Shown: positions 23,739 to 32,307, counted from the first letter of the stretch. The stretch is 35,190 nt of DNA from Candidatus Nanohalalkaliarchaeum halalkaliphilum (GCA_022729315.1 JALDAF010000005.1:1-35190); one strand, 5' to 3'. Numbers and translations: made by a program. Notes: generated by a model from the letters alone, not told the origin.

Positions 23739-23872
23739 TGCGCCCTGGAGGATTCGAACCCCCGCTCTGCACGTATTTGCATTCGAAAACCTTCCGGTTT
23801 TCTCGTCCTCACACCGTTTAGCACGGAGTTCGGTTCCGCAACGTGCCGTCTTGTCCGCTAGACCAAGGGCGC
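23739..23872 (-). tRNA. tRNA-Arg(GCG) with an intron at position 37/38
   Basis: Cloverleaf by hand: acceptor GCGCCCT/AGGGCGC, D stem GTCT/AGAC, anticodon stem GCACG/CGTGC, T stem GGGGG/CCTCC with one G-T pair and loop TTCGAAT, discriminator A, no encoded CCA. Exon 1 is 23836-23872 and exon 2 is 23739-23774. The loop reads TT-GCG-G then A after splicing, giving anticodon GCG for CGC codons. C35 and A20, arginine identity bases, are present. Confidence 0.88.
23775..23835 (-). other. 61-nt intron of tRNA-Arg
   Basis: Sits at the canonical archaeal 37/38 site. Exon bases TTGC pair with intron GCAA to give the 4-bp central helix of a bulge-helix-bulge motif, with 3-nt bulges GGA and ATA on either side. 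The inner helix is weak next to the bulge. Inside the intron are CCGT-GCTAA-ACGG and the strong GAAAACC-GGAA-GGTTTTC hairpin. Confidence 0.78.
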
Positions 23873-23954
23873 ATACAGTATTCGGGCTACAAGAGAGATG
23901 TGGGAGAGACTTTTATGTATGCTACCGTACGGGGAGGGGGTTCCAGTGGTTGCA

Positions 23955-24422
23955 CTAGTGCCGCCGGTATTTTCGTTGTATTGCGGTGCCTGCGGCTGCT
24001 GTGGACACGGCTGCTACGCCGGCCCAGTAAGTGGGTGGCGGGGTCTCGGCGGGGAGCACGGTGATCGAAACGGTGTTCAGAGCTAGGCCGGCAACGAGGA
24101 TGGGGGCGGCGATCACTGCCAGCAGTTTGGCGACCGCGTTCAGCTGCCGGTCGTACCAGAGGCTGCGGACAAACGGTTTTATCGGTCCTTTTCCGGTGCG
24201 GAACGCATAGAACAGGAACATCGACAGCACCGGTGCGAGCACGAACACGTGCATGATGAAGAGCGCAGTCAGCAGCTGGTGCCCGAGGCTGGCAGGGCTT
24301 CCGTCCAGCATTCGGACATAGGCGAACGATTCTGCGGTCCCCACCATCACCGCGCCAACATTGAGGGCCAGTACGATGAGAAACGATCCTGCCCCCATCT
24401 CAAGCTTTTCCGTCTCCACCAT
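23955..24422 (-). CDS. Four-helix membrane protein of unknown function
   Basis: A 155-residue protein with about four predicted helices (near 13-35, 47-70, 96-116 and 127-147), a basic cytoplasmic loop (RTGKGPIKPFVRSLWYDR) and a basic tail (QRKYRRH). The histidine at about 58 within the second helix is unusual, but no family is recognised. The ATG at 24422 has a TATA-like TTCAATAAGC about 27 nt upstream on the minus strand. It faces away from the surface-protein operon. Confidence 0.72.
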   Translation of the reverse strand: MVETEKLEMGAGSFLIVLALNVGAVMVGTAESFAYVRMLDGSPASLGHQLLTALFIMHVFVLAPVLSMFLFYAFRTGKGPIKPFVRSLWYDRQLNAVAKLLAVIAAPILVAGLALNTVSITVLPAETPPPTYWAGVAAVSTAAAGTAIQRKYRRH

Positions 24423-24649
24423 ACTATAACATAGTCTCGGTTCCTGCTTATTGAAGGTTACGTGGGTGGCTATGGATGGTGGGTCTCCGGGGTCCTTATG
24501 TTCCCTGCTTGTGAGAGAGTTCAGGAAGATCCATGGGAGGAGGGCTGGATAAGAGACAATCTTTATATTCGGGAAACATGGGTCGAACTGGAAGAATATC
24601 CTTGACTCGGCCTGATGAGAACTGATGGTCGACGCCTCACAAAACCGCC

Positions 24650-24666
24650 GTAATACCCCGTAATAC
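24650..24666. promoter_or_regulatory. GTAATAC-N3-GTAATAC site upstream of the surface operon
   Basis: Two exact GTAATAC copies are separated by CCC, giving a 10-bp period, one helical turn. The site lies 14 bp upstream of the TATA box of the surface operon, where an activator would bind. The same 17-bp architecture occurs at the PEP carboxykinase promoter (31762-31778). Confidence 0.6.
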
Positions 24667-24680
24667 GCCTGTTTTCAAAG

Positions 24681-24690
24681 GATATATAAG
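24681..24690 (+). promoter_or_regulatory. TATA box of the surface-protein operon
   Basis: GATATATAAG is centred about 30 nt before the ATG at 24716, giving a leader of only a few bases. The 293-bp gap to the gene on the left also holds a second TATA-like CTTTATATTC at 24560-24569 with no recognised gene behind it. Confidence 0.7.
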
Positions 24691-24715
24691 GCGGCCACGG
24701 TGAGCATATACATTG

Positions 24716-27700
24716 ATGCCCGACGTAACGAAGAAGCTATCTGATCGGAAGGCACCACTCGTTCTCATCGCACTTACTCTGCTTGTGTTATCCGTATTTG
24801 TCGTGGCACATGATGGGGATCACTGGTTGGAGGCGGACGACAGCCTGAACCCGGATGCAGATTTCGTGAACACGACACCAGAAGAATCTGAAGCTGTTGT
24901 AGCAGAATATCCTCACTGGTCTGATTTTGGGCAAACAGTTCCCATAGCGTTCCGAGGTGAAGATATCTATGTGAACATATCATTCCTTGAAGACGATGAC
25001 GAAAACGATCAAGCACCATTTAACATAACAAACATATCTGGAGGACTGGTTGATTCAGGAGTAGGAAACCAAGCAGATGGCGTATTCGGTTTATCTACTG
25101 ACTCTTCGAATGCTTCGGAAGATGGCCGGTACGTGTACTGGGGAGACTGGAATGATCCGGATGATCACCGCCATATTGACCTTGTATCTTCTGAGTACAA
25201 CGTGACTGGGCGTATAGCGCCGACGTCAGGAGGTTCGCTTACCAATGTGAAGATTGAGCTTCGGTACTGGGAGAACCTGTCGCTGATCGATCATGAGACC
25301 CGGGATGACATCAACCTGACGGTTGATGATTGGCCTGAGGAGGGCGGTGAGGAGAGAATATACCGTATTAATACGTCAACGCTTGAAAAATTCTGGATCG
25401 GAGTGACCGCGGACGGCTACGGCTGGAACTACAACCCGAGCCGATCCGTCGGTGCCGATGATGGGAATTGGGAGGTTCCGTCCGTTGAGTTGCCGCACAT
25501 AAATGATATTGGTGCGTTGCATGTTGGAAATGGTCCTACCGAGGCCACGGTCGTGGGCGAGCTGGTATACGAGGATGGGACGCCTGCAGAAGGTGTCGAG
25601 GTTCGACTGACCGGTATGTGTGAAGAGTCGCTGCGATGTTTCTCGCGGATGCCGTACATGGAACGGCCACCTGTCATGACCAATATGACGAACAGCTCAG
25701 GATATGCTACATTTAATGGCGTGTATCCCGGTGCGTTTATCGAGGAAGGAGAAGATATTATATGGGAAGATATGGCGGCGTACAGCGTAAGTGTGACGAA
25801 TGATTCGGTGGCACGGGTTTCTGGTGATGTATTTATGCCTGATTTCTTCCTGGAGGGCGAGGGCTTCTTTGAGGAAGAGGTTGAGGTGACGGACACGGTT
25901 GGCCACATCAACGGAACGATCGAGGGTGATGACGAGGCGACGTATGTAATTGGTGCGATGAACACGGAGACGGGTGAGGCGCTGCGGTTGGCGCCTCAGG
26001 AGAATATCAGCAATATTTCGGTTCGTGCCCTTCCGAACGGCACATACTCTGTTATTGCAGCAGAGGTAGAGGGCGGGAATCCGGTTGCCATGACATCGGA
26101 GACCGTGGAGATCGAAACAGATACTACAACGACCCTCCATTTCGAGTTCCCGGAGACCGTGACATTGACTGGGAACGTGACAGATGAGGCGGACAATCCT
26201 GTGGAAAATGTTCGGGTTGAGGCAGAGAACCAGACAGACTTCCAGTTCTACTCCACCCGGACCGAAGCCGACGGGAGTTATACACTGCAGGTGGTGAACG
26301 ACACGTCTTACGATGTGCGACTGTTCCCACCACACGACAGCGAGTTCTCTGAGACAACGGAGAACGTTGCTATCAATAAAAGCGAGACGGTGAAGAATTT
26401 CACGCTCAGCACCGGTGAATGGCTGGCCGGATATGTGGAAACGTCGGGCGGCGAGCCGGTTGACGCTCATGTGTACATATGGGGTGACAGCACGTTCCAG
26501 GATGCAGCGACGGATGAGGACGGGTTCTACAATATCACTGGGCTTGAGGCTGGTGAGCAATATAGCTTTAATGTATATCCGTTTGAGCCTGGAGTTGAGC
26601 GGAACCGCTCAACGTTCACGCTTGTACAGGGACAGGATTGGCGGAACGTAACGCTTGAGGCAGACACCCGGGATATCAGCGGGTTTGTGACGGATGAAGC
26701 AGATAATGCATTGAATGCGACGGTCCGGCTGGTGAACCATGACCAGAGGCAGCGACAGGAGGTTGAGACGAACAGCAGCGGCGGATACAATTTCACGGAC
26801 CAGCCGCGGCATAGCTATTATACGATCCGTGTCCGACCGGATAATGCAAGCTTCGGACCGGATGATCAGTCATTTGGATTGTCCGACGACCGTATTGTGG
26901 ACTTCACGTTGGAAACCACGACCAGTGTCTCCGGATACGTGCTGGATGAGAGCGATACCGGGGTGGAGAACGCAGAGGTGTTCGCATTCAACTGGACGAC
27001 AGACACGTACGGTTGGACACGGACGGATGCAGATGGGTCATACCAGATCGAGCTTCGGGAAGGCGGATACAATATCGAGGCATGGAAGGAAGGGTTTGCA
27101 CCAAACCTGTCCACGGTAGTAGAGGTTTCCGAAGAATCAACGCAGAACCTTACCCTCTCCCAGGGAGTATCTCTCTCCGGACAGATCACGGAGAACCAGC
27201 AGCCGACACCCTACAGTGGAGAGATCGCGGTCTGGAACCGTGAACATGAAGCATTCGGTCATTCAGAGATCGTGAACGGTGAGTACAACATCACCGGATT
27301 ACAGGATAATATAGCGTACAACGTCTGGTTCAGAGTGGATACGGACGAATTTACACCGGATAGAGAGAGCGTTGACCTTTCAGAGTTGAGCGAACCGTAT
27401 GAAAAGAACTTCAGCGTGGCCGGGAACAAGGGACAGAAGCTGAACGTGACTGTTACATCCAGCGGTGCACCTCTGGCGAATGCGACCGTAAGAACCCCGC
27501 TCAGAGAACGGACGACGAATGATGCAGGGTTTGTCACATTCCCGAACCAGTCCATCGGTGGGTTGACGATCAGTATTAATAAGGACGGGTATAGGGGTGT
27601 GCTTCGAACGGAGAACATTGATCGGCCAGGACAGCTGGGTGTCGAAGAATACAAATCCCTCTCGGTATCCCTGGACCAGGTGGTGGAGACAGAAGTAGAT

Positions 27701-27973
27701 GTGAACGTGACACGCGATGGAGAGGCGGTCAGCAGTGTTTCCACAGTGTTCGTGTCCAACGAGACCGGTATCTCACAGCATTCAAGTGCCGTGACCGGTG
27801 GGGACGGAGAGACAACTGTAGAAGGACTTGTGGATGGAGACTACCTGCTTACCCTGGGTATCAGTGAAGATGAGGTGCATCGTGATTCGGTCACCGTTGA
27901 TTCAGATGCAGGAGCACAGACCAGCGAAGGATTCGATGGTTCTGAATACGATGTATGGTTCAATGCAGAGTGA
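24716..27973 (+). CDS. Large exported surface protein with repeated carboxypeptidase-regulatory-like modules
   Basis: A 1085-residue protein with an N-terminal hydrophobic segment (about 12-32) acting as signal peptide or anchor, then an acidic exterior with very many N-glycosylation sequons. From about residue 275 there are roughly eight repeats of an Ig-like fold of the carboxypeptidase regulatory (CarboxypepD_reg) type: LTGNVTDEADNPVENVRVEA, ISGFVTDEADNALNATVRL, VSGYVLDESDTGVENAEVF and others, each followed by a DADGSY- or DEDGFY-like turn and a NLTL-type end. It has no C-terminal anchor of its own. The ATG at 24716 is chosen over a TTG one codon earlier. The PGF-pre-PGF gene starts 5 bp after its stop; the two probably form a cell-envelope or adhesion structure. 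Confidence 0.87.
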   Translation: MPDVTKKLSDRKAPLVLIALTLLVLSVFVVAHDGDHWLEADDSLNPDADFVNTTPEESEAVVAEYPHWSDFGQTVPIAFRGEDIYVNISFLEDDDENDQAPFNITNISGGLVDSGVGNQADGVFGLSTDSSNASEDGRYVYWGDWNDPDDHRHIDLVSSEYNVTGRIAPTSGGSLTNVKIELRYWENLSLIDHETRDDINLTVDDWPEEGGEERIYRINTSTLEKFWIGVTADGYGWNYNPSRSVGADDGNWEVPSVELPHINDIGALHVGNGPTEATVVGELVYEDGTPAEGVEVRLTGMCEESLRCFSRMPYMERPPVMTNMTNSSGYATFNGVYPGAFIEEGEDIIWEDMAAYSVSVTNDSVARVSGDVFMPDFFLEGEGFFEEEVEVTDTVGHINGTIEGDDEATYVIGAMNTETGEALRLAPQENISNISVRALPNGTYSVIAAEVEGGNPVAMTSETVEIETDTTTTLHFEFPETVTLTGNVTDEADNPVENVRVEAENQTDFQFYSTRTEADGSYTLQVVNDTSYDVRLFPPHDSEFSETTENVAINKSETVKNFTLSTGEWLAGYVETSGGEPVDAHVYIWGDSTFQDAATDEDGFYNITGLEAGEQYSFNVYPFEPGVERNRSTFTLVQGQDWRNVTLEADTRDISGFVTDEADNALNATVRLVNHDQRQRQEVETNSSGGYNFTDQPRHSYYTIRVRPDNASFGPDDQSFGLSDDRIVDFTLETTTSVSGYVLDESDTGVENAEVFAFNWTTDTYGWTRTDADGSYQIELREGGYNIEAWKEGFAPNLSTVVEVSEESTQNLTLSQGVSLSGQITENQQPTPYSGEIAVWNREHEAFGHSEIVNGEYNITGLQDNIAYNVWFRVDTDEFTPDRESVDLSELSEPYEKNFSVAGNKGQKLNVTVTSSGAPLANATVRTPLRERTTNDAGFVTFPNQSIGGLTISINKDGYRGVLRTENIDRPGQLGVEEYKSLSVSLDQVVETEVDVNVTRDGEAVSSVSTVFVSNETGISQHSSAVTGGDGETTVEGLVDGDYLLTLGISEDEVHRDSVTVDSDAGAQTSEGFDGSEYDVWFNAE

Positions 27974-27978
27974 TACAG

Positions 27979-29376
27979 ATGAGTAAGAATAATACAACAC
28001 GATTCGTGGCGGTCCTCGTTGCAGTACTTCTCTTTGTGGGAGCTGGTGCAGCGATGGAGGCGAACATCCAGCCGTCCAGTCCAAGCGATATCACGCTGGA
28101 CAGTTCGAATAATTACGAGGTAGAAAAAGAGTTTGATGGGACCGCGTCCACCGGTGATATCACCAGCTATACGTGGGATCTGGTTGGGTCAGGCCAGTCA
28201 GATACCGGGCCGCAGGCAGAATTCACGTTTGACCGGGACAGTTCCGGTACCAACACCATCCGGTTAACCGTGTCGAACGGGACCCACAGTGATGTGGATG
28301 AAGTGACGCAGGTCCTGCACGATGAACCACAGGTCACGATTACCGGTCCGTCATCGCTTGATGAGGATGAGGAAGGTACCTGGGAAATTGATGACTTACA
28401 GAATGAATTTGATGGCCCAGTGAGTTATACGTGGGAGGTTGATGGTTCTGAAGAGGCCACAGGTGATGACTCATTCTCCCACAGTGCCAGCAGCGACTTT
28501 ACTGTAACATTGATTGTTGAGGACAATGCTGGACTGACCGATTCTGACACGGTCAGCGTCAATGTCGATGAAGAAGATGACAGTGATGATAGTGATGATG
28601 ACAGTGGATCCGGTTCCGGTTCCACCGGTCCTGCACCGTCTGTACCGAGCGATGTGTTCTCGGAGCTGGTGGGTACGGTGCGGGCCGGTGACGTTGCGAC
28701 GGTGGAGATCGAGGAGGATGATGAGTATGGAGTACGATCGATTTCGATCTCGGTCAATACGTATACGCGGGATGTGCGCATCACTGTGGAGAAGCTGGAT
28801 GAAGAGCCAGCTGATGTCACGGTGGACGTGACGCGTAACGGTGAACGTGCCGTGTCGCACTATATGGATATTGAAGCGGAGAACCTGGACGATGACCGTA
28901 TTGATGACAGCACGATCGAGTTCAACGTGGAACAGGACTGGATCGATGCGAATGATATCGATACAGAAACGGTCCGGCTGGAGCGGTACCATGACGGTGA
29001 CTGGCAGGAGCTTGTCACGGAACTCGTGGATGGTACGGGTGCGACGTGGGTGTTTGAAGCGGAGACGCCCGGATTTTCATACTTTGCCGTGACCGGTGCG
29101 TCCACGGAAGAGGAACCGGATGATGAAGAGGAGGATGTGACCGCGCCTGATGAAACAGATGAAGAGGACGAGGTTGAGGATGCGGATCCGGTTGATGAGA
29201 CGGACGATATGGATGATGCACCGGCTGAAACGGTAGAGGAAGAGGAATCGTTGCTGGACCGTACCGGTGTTTTCCTGCTAATCCTGCTGGTGATCGGCCT
29301 GGTGGCCGGTGGCGTGGTCCTGTACCGTCGGAAGGAGCAGGCCCGTTCCATGTTCAGGGATCTTTCTGGGAACTAG
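27979..29376 (+). CDS. Membrane-anchored PKD / PGF-pre-PGF domain surface protein
   Basis: A 465-residue protein: signal peptide (about 8-27), two PKD-like beta-sandwich domains (about 30-115 and 116-195; the second ends DSDTVSVNV), an Asp/Ser linker, a PGF-pre-PGF domain (about 215-375, VRAGDVATVEIEED to GFSYFAVTG), a very acidic linker, then a membrane helix (about 430-450) and a basic tail ending RDLSGN. PGF-pre-PGF domains are known from archaeal surface proteins, often those processed by archaeosortase; here the C-terminal helix has no clear PGF motif. The ATG at 27979 follows the upstream stop by 5 bp; an earlier in-frame ATG at 27955 would overlap and spoil the signal peptide. Confidence 0.9.
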   Translation: MSKNNTTRFVAVLVAVLLFVGAGAAMEANIQPSSPSDITLDSSNNYEVEKEFDGTASTGDITSYTWDLVGSGQSDTGPQAEFTFDRDSSGTNTIRLTVSNGTHSDVDEVTQVLHDEPQVTITGPSSLDEDEEGTWEIDDLQNEFDGPVSYTWEVDGSEEATGDDSFSHSASSDFTVTLIVEDNAGLTDSDTVSVNVDEEDDSDDSDDDSGSGSGSTGPAPSVPSDVFSELVGTVRAGDVATVEIEEDDEYGVRSISISVNTYTRDVRITVEKLDEEPADVTVDVTRNGERAVSHYMDIEAENLDDDRIDDSTIEFNVEQDWIDANDIDTETVRLERYHDGDWQELVTELVDGTGATWVFEAETPGFSYFAVTGASTEEEPDDEEEDVTAPDETDEEDEVEDADPVDETDDMDDAPAETVEEEESLLDRTGVFLLILLVIGLVAGGVVLYRRKEQARSMFRDLSGN

Positions 29377-29466
29377 AGTGTCGCGTCACCGTCGTCGGGG
29401 TTCAGGTACGTGTCCGCCCATCCATAGTTCAAGCTGGAGGCGGGTAATCCGCAGGGTGTGCGGGTT

Positions 29467-29503
29467 GAAACGTCTGGGTACGTTTCTCTAACTCTGGAGA
29501 GAA
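29467..29503 (+). terminator. Overlapping hairpins after the surface operon
   Basis: GAAACGT-CTGGGT-ACGTTTC (29467-29486) and TTCTCT-8 nt-AGAGAA (29484-29503) share three bases, so they are alternative folds. They lie about 90 bp after the operon stop and directly before the potassium-channel TATA box, a sensible place to end the transcript. No clear T-run follows. Confidence 0.35.
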
Positions 29504-29508
29504 CCAGC

Positions 29509-29518
29509 GTTTATTAGC
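29509..29518 (+). promoter_or_regulatory. TATA box of the potassium channel gene
   Basis: GTTTATTAGC is centred about 27 nt before the ATG at 29540 and is too close to the earlier ATG (29531) and GTG (29519) to serve them. Confidence 0.55.
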
Positions 29519-29539
29519 GTGAGTCGAGAAATGAAGGGT

Positions 29540-30265
29540 ATGGTTGAGTATACAGGGTGGAAGTCCACGGTACTTGGGGTGCATACTACCCGTATCTTGG
29601 TGTCTGTTGTTGCCGTGTTATCGTTTGCGACCGGACTGCTGCATATGGGGATGGATACTGTTTCTGGCCCACTGGGGGCGGTGATACCGCTATGGATCCA
29701 GAATCTGTCCGGGTTTACGGGAGCATTGACCGGGTTTGTCGTGTTGAGCGTGATGATCGGGCTGTGGGGGAGGTACCGGGCAGCATGGCGGGTTGGCGTC
29801 ATCGTCGTCCCGTTGACGATGGTCCAGGCGGTGCTGCAGGCAAGTATCCTGTCCGTTCCGTTGATTCTGGTCGCGGTGCTGGCGACCGTGGGCCTGTACA
29901 ATAACAGGGATGCATTCGGGCGTTCGATCGGATTGACGTTGACGCAGAAAGTTTCTATGGGCGCGGTCATCGGCGCAGTAGTCTACGGGACGGTAGGGGC
30001 GTACACGCTTCGCCATGGATTTACACAGGATCTGACACTGTTTGATGCGTTCTACTATGCGATCGTAACGATGAGCACGGTGGGATACGGTGATATCGCC
30101 CCGGTGACGTTGGAAGCCCGCATCTTCACGGTCTCACTCATCGTCGTCGGTGTCGGAAGCTTCACTGCGTTCGTCGGATCCCTGATCGGACCGATCATCC
30201 AGCACCATCTCCCGAAAAAAGTGGAGGGCCGGCGGAACAAGCGGGAGCAAAAACGCGCTGAATAA
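29540..30265 (+). CDS. Potassium channel, two-pore-helix (Ion_trans_2) type
   Basis: A 241-residue membrane protein with the K+ selectivity filter TVGYGD at 180-185, preceded by the pore helix (FDAFYYAIVTMS) and followed by the inner helix. The pore helices are about 138-156 and 194-215, with about four additional helices before them (17-33, 44-75, 83-105, 106-120). The N-terminal part lacks a clear arginine-rich S4, so voltage gating is unlikely, and there is no C-terminal RCK domain; the tail is a short basic stretch. In a halophile it would help control intracellular K+. The start at 29540 is chosen from TATA spacing; in-frame starts at 29519 and 29531 would add 7 or 3 residues. Confidence 0.9.
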   Translation: MVEYTGWKSTVLGVHTTRILVSVVAVLSFATGLLHMGMDTVSGPLGAVIPLWIQNLSGFTGALTGFVVLSVMIGLWGRYRAAWRVGVIVVPLTMVQAVLQASILSVPLILVAVLATVGLYNNRDAFGRSIGLTLTQKVSMGAVIGAVVYGTVGAYTLRHGFTQDLTLFDAFYYAIVTMSTVGYGDIAPVTLEARIFTVSLIVVGVGSFTAFVGSLIGPIIQHHLPKKVEGRRNKREQKRAE

Positions 30266-30299
30266 CCGGGTTATGCGCCCTTCAAGACGGAGGACGCGA

Positions 30300-31760
30300 T
30301 CACAGCAGTGCGTCCCGGATATCGTCGTTCAGCGTATCGAACCGGTCCAGGTAGTCTTGCCGGTCATCCGTGAATGATTCCCATTGCTGCGCGAAGTCGT
30401 CCAGCTGTCCCGGCGGGTAGTACGCGTCCAGGTCGATGCCGTCCACGTGTGTGGGTAACGCCATGCCGTACACGTCATCGAGCTCCCAGTCCAGGGTGCC
30501 GCGCGTGGTCTGATCGAGGATGGTCACGGTGTCGTCCACGCCGATGTCGTTCCCGGCGGCGTCACCGGTGTTGATGAGGTAGCTGTCGACGTCGGTGTCA
30601 GCGATCAGATCGTGCAGCCGGTTCCCCTCCTCCCCAGGCGGGCCGATGATGAACGGGTTGAACCCGGGGACGCGCACCGCGTCACCGTCCTTCTCCGGGT
30701 CCGCGGCACCGGTCTCCACTGATTCTCCAAGCATGAAGGTGGATGCTGCCTGTGCATCCGTCAGCTTCGCGATAGGCGGCAATAGGCTGTTCCGTGCGAT
30801 GAAATATATCTGGTCGAGTTCCGGCATATCGATATGTTCGGATGCGCTTTCAAGCATGTCCCTTGGTACAACGGCCCTGCCATTGGCGGTGAGGTCCGTG
30901 TTGTGGAAGTCCACGTGTCCGTACCGGTCCACGTCCACGTTCTCCAGGACTGCTCCTGCGCTGGTCACGGCACGGTACAGTTCCTCCTGGCTGTCGGTCA
31001 GTCCGTTTGTCTTCGAGTACAGGCCGTTCCCTTCCGTCCCGATCACGGTTCCATCCGGCAGCAGTCCCACCACATCATCCTGCAGCATTTCGGCCGATTC
31101 AGGCGGTTCCAGTCCAAATCCGTGGCTGGTAAGCGTGGATTTCCCGGTCCCGCTCAACCCGAAGTAGAGCTGGTGCACGTCCTCCAGTCCGTCATCCTCG
31201 ATGGTGACGCGTTTCGTCCCGGCGTGCAGTCCGAGCCCGCCCGCCTGCTTCACGTCGTACATGAAGTTCCGGAGAAACGACTTTTTCCCTTCACCCGTAT
31301 AGTCGCTGCCCAGTACCGCGGTCGTGCCCTGCTCCGGCCACACCAGGATCCCGGTCCCGTCCTGGTCCGGAAGGTGGTACGTCTCGAAATCCGGTTCATC
31401 ACTGTCCTCCTCGTACCGTTCAAACAGCGTGTCCAGCGCCAGTGCGATCCGGGCATAGTCCTGCGGAACGTGGTACCGGCACTGGTATGGCTGTTCGTCC
31501 CCGATCTGGAAATCAAGCGTGATCATGTCACGGTCCGCACCCTGTTCCCGCACCTCCTGCAGCGTCAGGTATTCAGCCAAACCGAAGTCGTGGTCGACCG
31601 CGTTCCATGTCCTGTCACTGCTCCGGGACCGGAACGCACTTTCGAACGCGAGCGACCCGTACACGGTCTCCACGCCGTCTTCATCGGCCAGTTCACGCAG
31701 TGTTTCACGGGACGGGTTGTACAGGGATCCAGTATCGTCGGTGTCACCAAACCTACCCAT
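30300..31760 (-). CDS. pckA: Phosphoenolpyruvate carboxykinase (ATP)
   Basis: Interconverts oxaloacetate + ATP and phosphoenolpyruvate + CO2 + ADP. The 486 residues are shorter than the usual 530. Seen: GSDYTGEGKKSFLRNFMYD, the metal/substrate segment near LHAGTKRV, the P-loop GLSGTGKSTLTSHG, the second kinase motif LQDDVVG, the family's EGNGLYSKTNGL, and RNSLLPPIAKLTDAQAA leading into FMLGESVETG. It is the ATP-using bacterial type rather than the GTP form. The ATG at 31760 has a TATA box at 31785-31794. A GTAATAC direct repeat sits between that box and the ATG. With phosphoglycerate mutase and RuBisCO it would allow carbon flow between C4 acids and phosphoglycerates. Confidence 0.94.
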   Translation of the reverse strand: MGRFGDTDDTGSLYNPSRETLRELADEDGVETVYGSLAFESAFRSRSSDRTWNAVDHDFGLAEYLTLQEVREQGADRDMITLDFQIGDEQPYQCRYHVPQDYARIALALDTLFERYEEDSDEPDFETYHLPDQDGTGILVWPEQGTTAVLGSDYTGEGKKSFLRNFMYDVKQAGGLGLHAGTKRVTIEDDGLEDVHQLYFGLSGTGKSTLTSHGFGLEPPESAEMLQDDVVGLLPDGTVIGTEGNGLYSKTNGLTDSQEELYRAVTSAGAVLENVDVDRYGHVDFHNTDLTANGRAVVPRDMLESASEHIDMPELDQIYFIARNSLLPPIAKLTDAQAASTFMLGESVETGAADPEKDGDAVRVPGFNPFIIGPPGEEGNRLHDLIADTDVDSYLINTGDAAGNDIGVDDTVTILDQTTRGTLDWELDDVYGMALPTHVDGIDLDAYYPPGQLDDFAQQWESFTDDRQDYLDRFDTLNDDIRDALL

Positions 31761-31761
31761 T

Positions 31762-31778
31762 GTATTACGACGTATTAC
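31762..31778. promoter_or_regulatory. GTAATAC-N3-GTAATAC site at the pckA start
   Basis: On the minus strand, two exact GTAATAC copies flank GTC, ending one base before the ATG and starting just after the TATA box. A protein bound here would block transcription start, so a repressor site is likely. It is identical in layout to 24650-24666. Confidence 0.6.
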
Positions 31779-31784
31779 ATCGTT

Positions 31785-31794
31785 GTTTATATTT
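31785..31794 (-). promoter_or_regulatory. TATA box of pckA
   Basis: AAATATAAAC on the minus strand, centred about 29 nt upstream of the ATG at 31760, predicts a leaderless transcript. Confidence 0.65.
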
Positions 31795-31845
31795 GTTTAG
31801 TTTTGTCACAGAAGGATAACAGCGGCGGGAAAAACGAGGACGCAG

Positions 31846-32307
31846 TCACATCGGGGTTCGTGCATGGGTGTGGTTCATCGGGATGTCGGTTGTGTTGATC
31901 TGGGTCATGAGCTTCAGGCAGGTCGGGTCGATCCGCTGTACCGACTCCTGGTACACCCAGTCATGCTCCCGTTCCGGGTACAGATTGTGCAGTTTCTCGT
32001 GGACGCACGTGATGTAGATGTCCTGGAGGGACCGGCTGGACCTGATGTAGATATCGTCGTTCCCGGTCGTGTACCCGACCATATCGTCGTACTCGGATAC
32101 GTTCCAGTCCTGTAGGCGGATGGTGTACCCGTCGATCACGTGCTCCTCCTGTGTATCCACTGATTCAACGTCCACGCCGGGACCGAACCCGCCCTGGATC
32201 GCATCCGCATACCCTTTCTGGTACCCGTACACTGCTCCGAGGCTGGCGGTGAGACCGGCGAACACGCCGAAAAGGATGGACAGCAGGAGCTGACGGCGCG
32301 TGAGCAT
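31846..32307 (-). CDS. Small exported protein with an HExxH zinc motif
   Basis: A 153-residue protein with an N-terminal RRQLLL followed by a hydrophobic segment (about 7-29), so it is membrane-anchored or exported; the twin arginines at 4-5 resemble a Tat signal but lack most of the consensus. The exterior holds HEKLH (103-107), the HExxH motif of zinc metallopeptidases, with E114 and E121 as possible third ligands. This gives a minimal metallopeptidase-like core. The ATG at 32307 is chosen over a GTG one codon earlier; TATA-like GCTCTAAACA (32331-32340) lies about 27 nt upstream. Catalytic activity is a guess. Confidence 0.72.
   Translation of the reverse strand: MLTRRQLLLSILFGVFAGLTASLGAVYGYQKGYADAIQGGFGPGVDVESVDTQEEHVIDGYTIRLQDWNVSEYDDMVGYTTGNDDIYIRSSRSLQDIYITCVHEKLHNLYPEREHDWVYQESVQRIDPTCLKLMTQINTTDIPMNHTHARTPM

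Noticed and set aside
23479-23958. Open frames of 60-160 codons across the tRNA-Arg region
   Set aside because: They run through the tRNA gene and its repeated 3' ends; peptides such as CALEDSNPR are typical products of translating tRNA sequence, not proteins.
24600-24640. Possible C/D box small RNA behind the TATA-like element at 24560
   Set aside because: A TGATGA and a CTGA are present but only three bases apart, with no second box pair at normal spacing.
25697-26560. 287-codon antisense open frame within the surface protein gene
   Set aside because: Composition is typical of reverse-strand reading of an acidic protein, and there is no promoter or domain.
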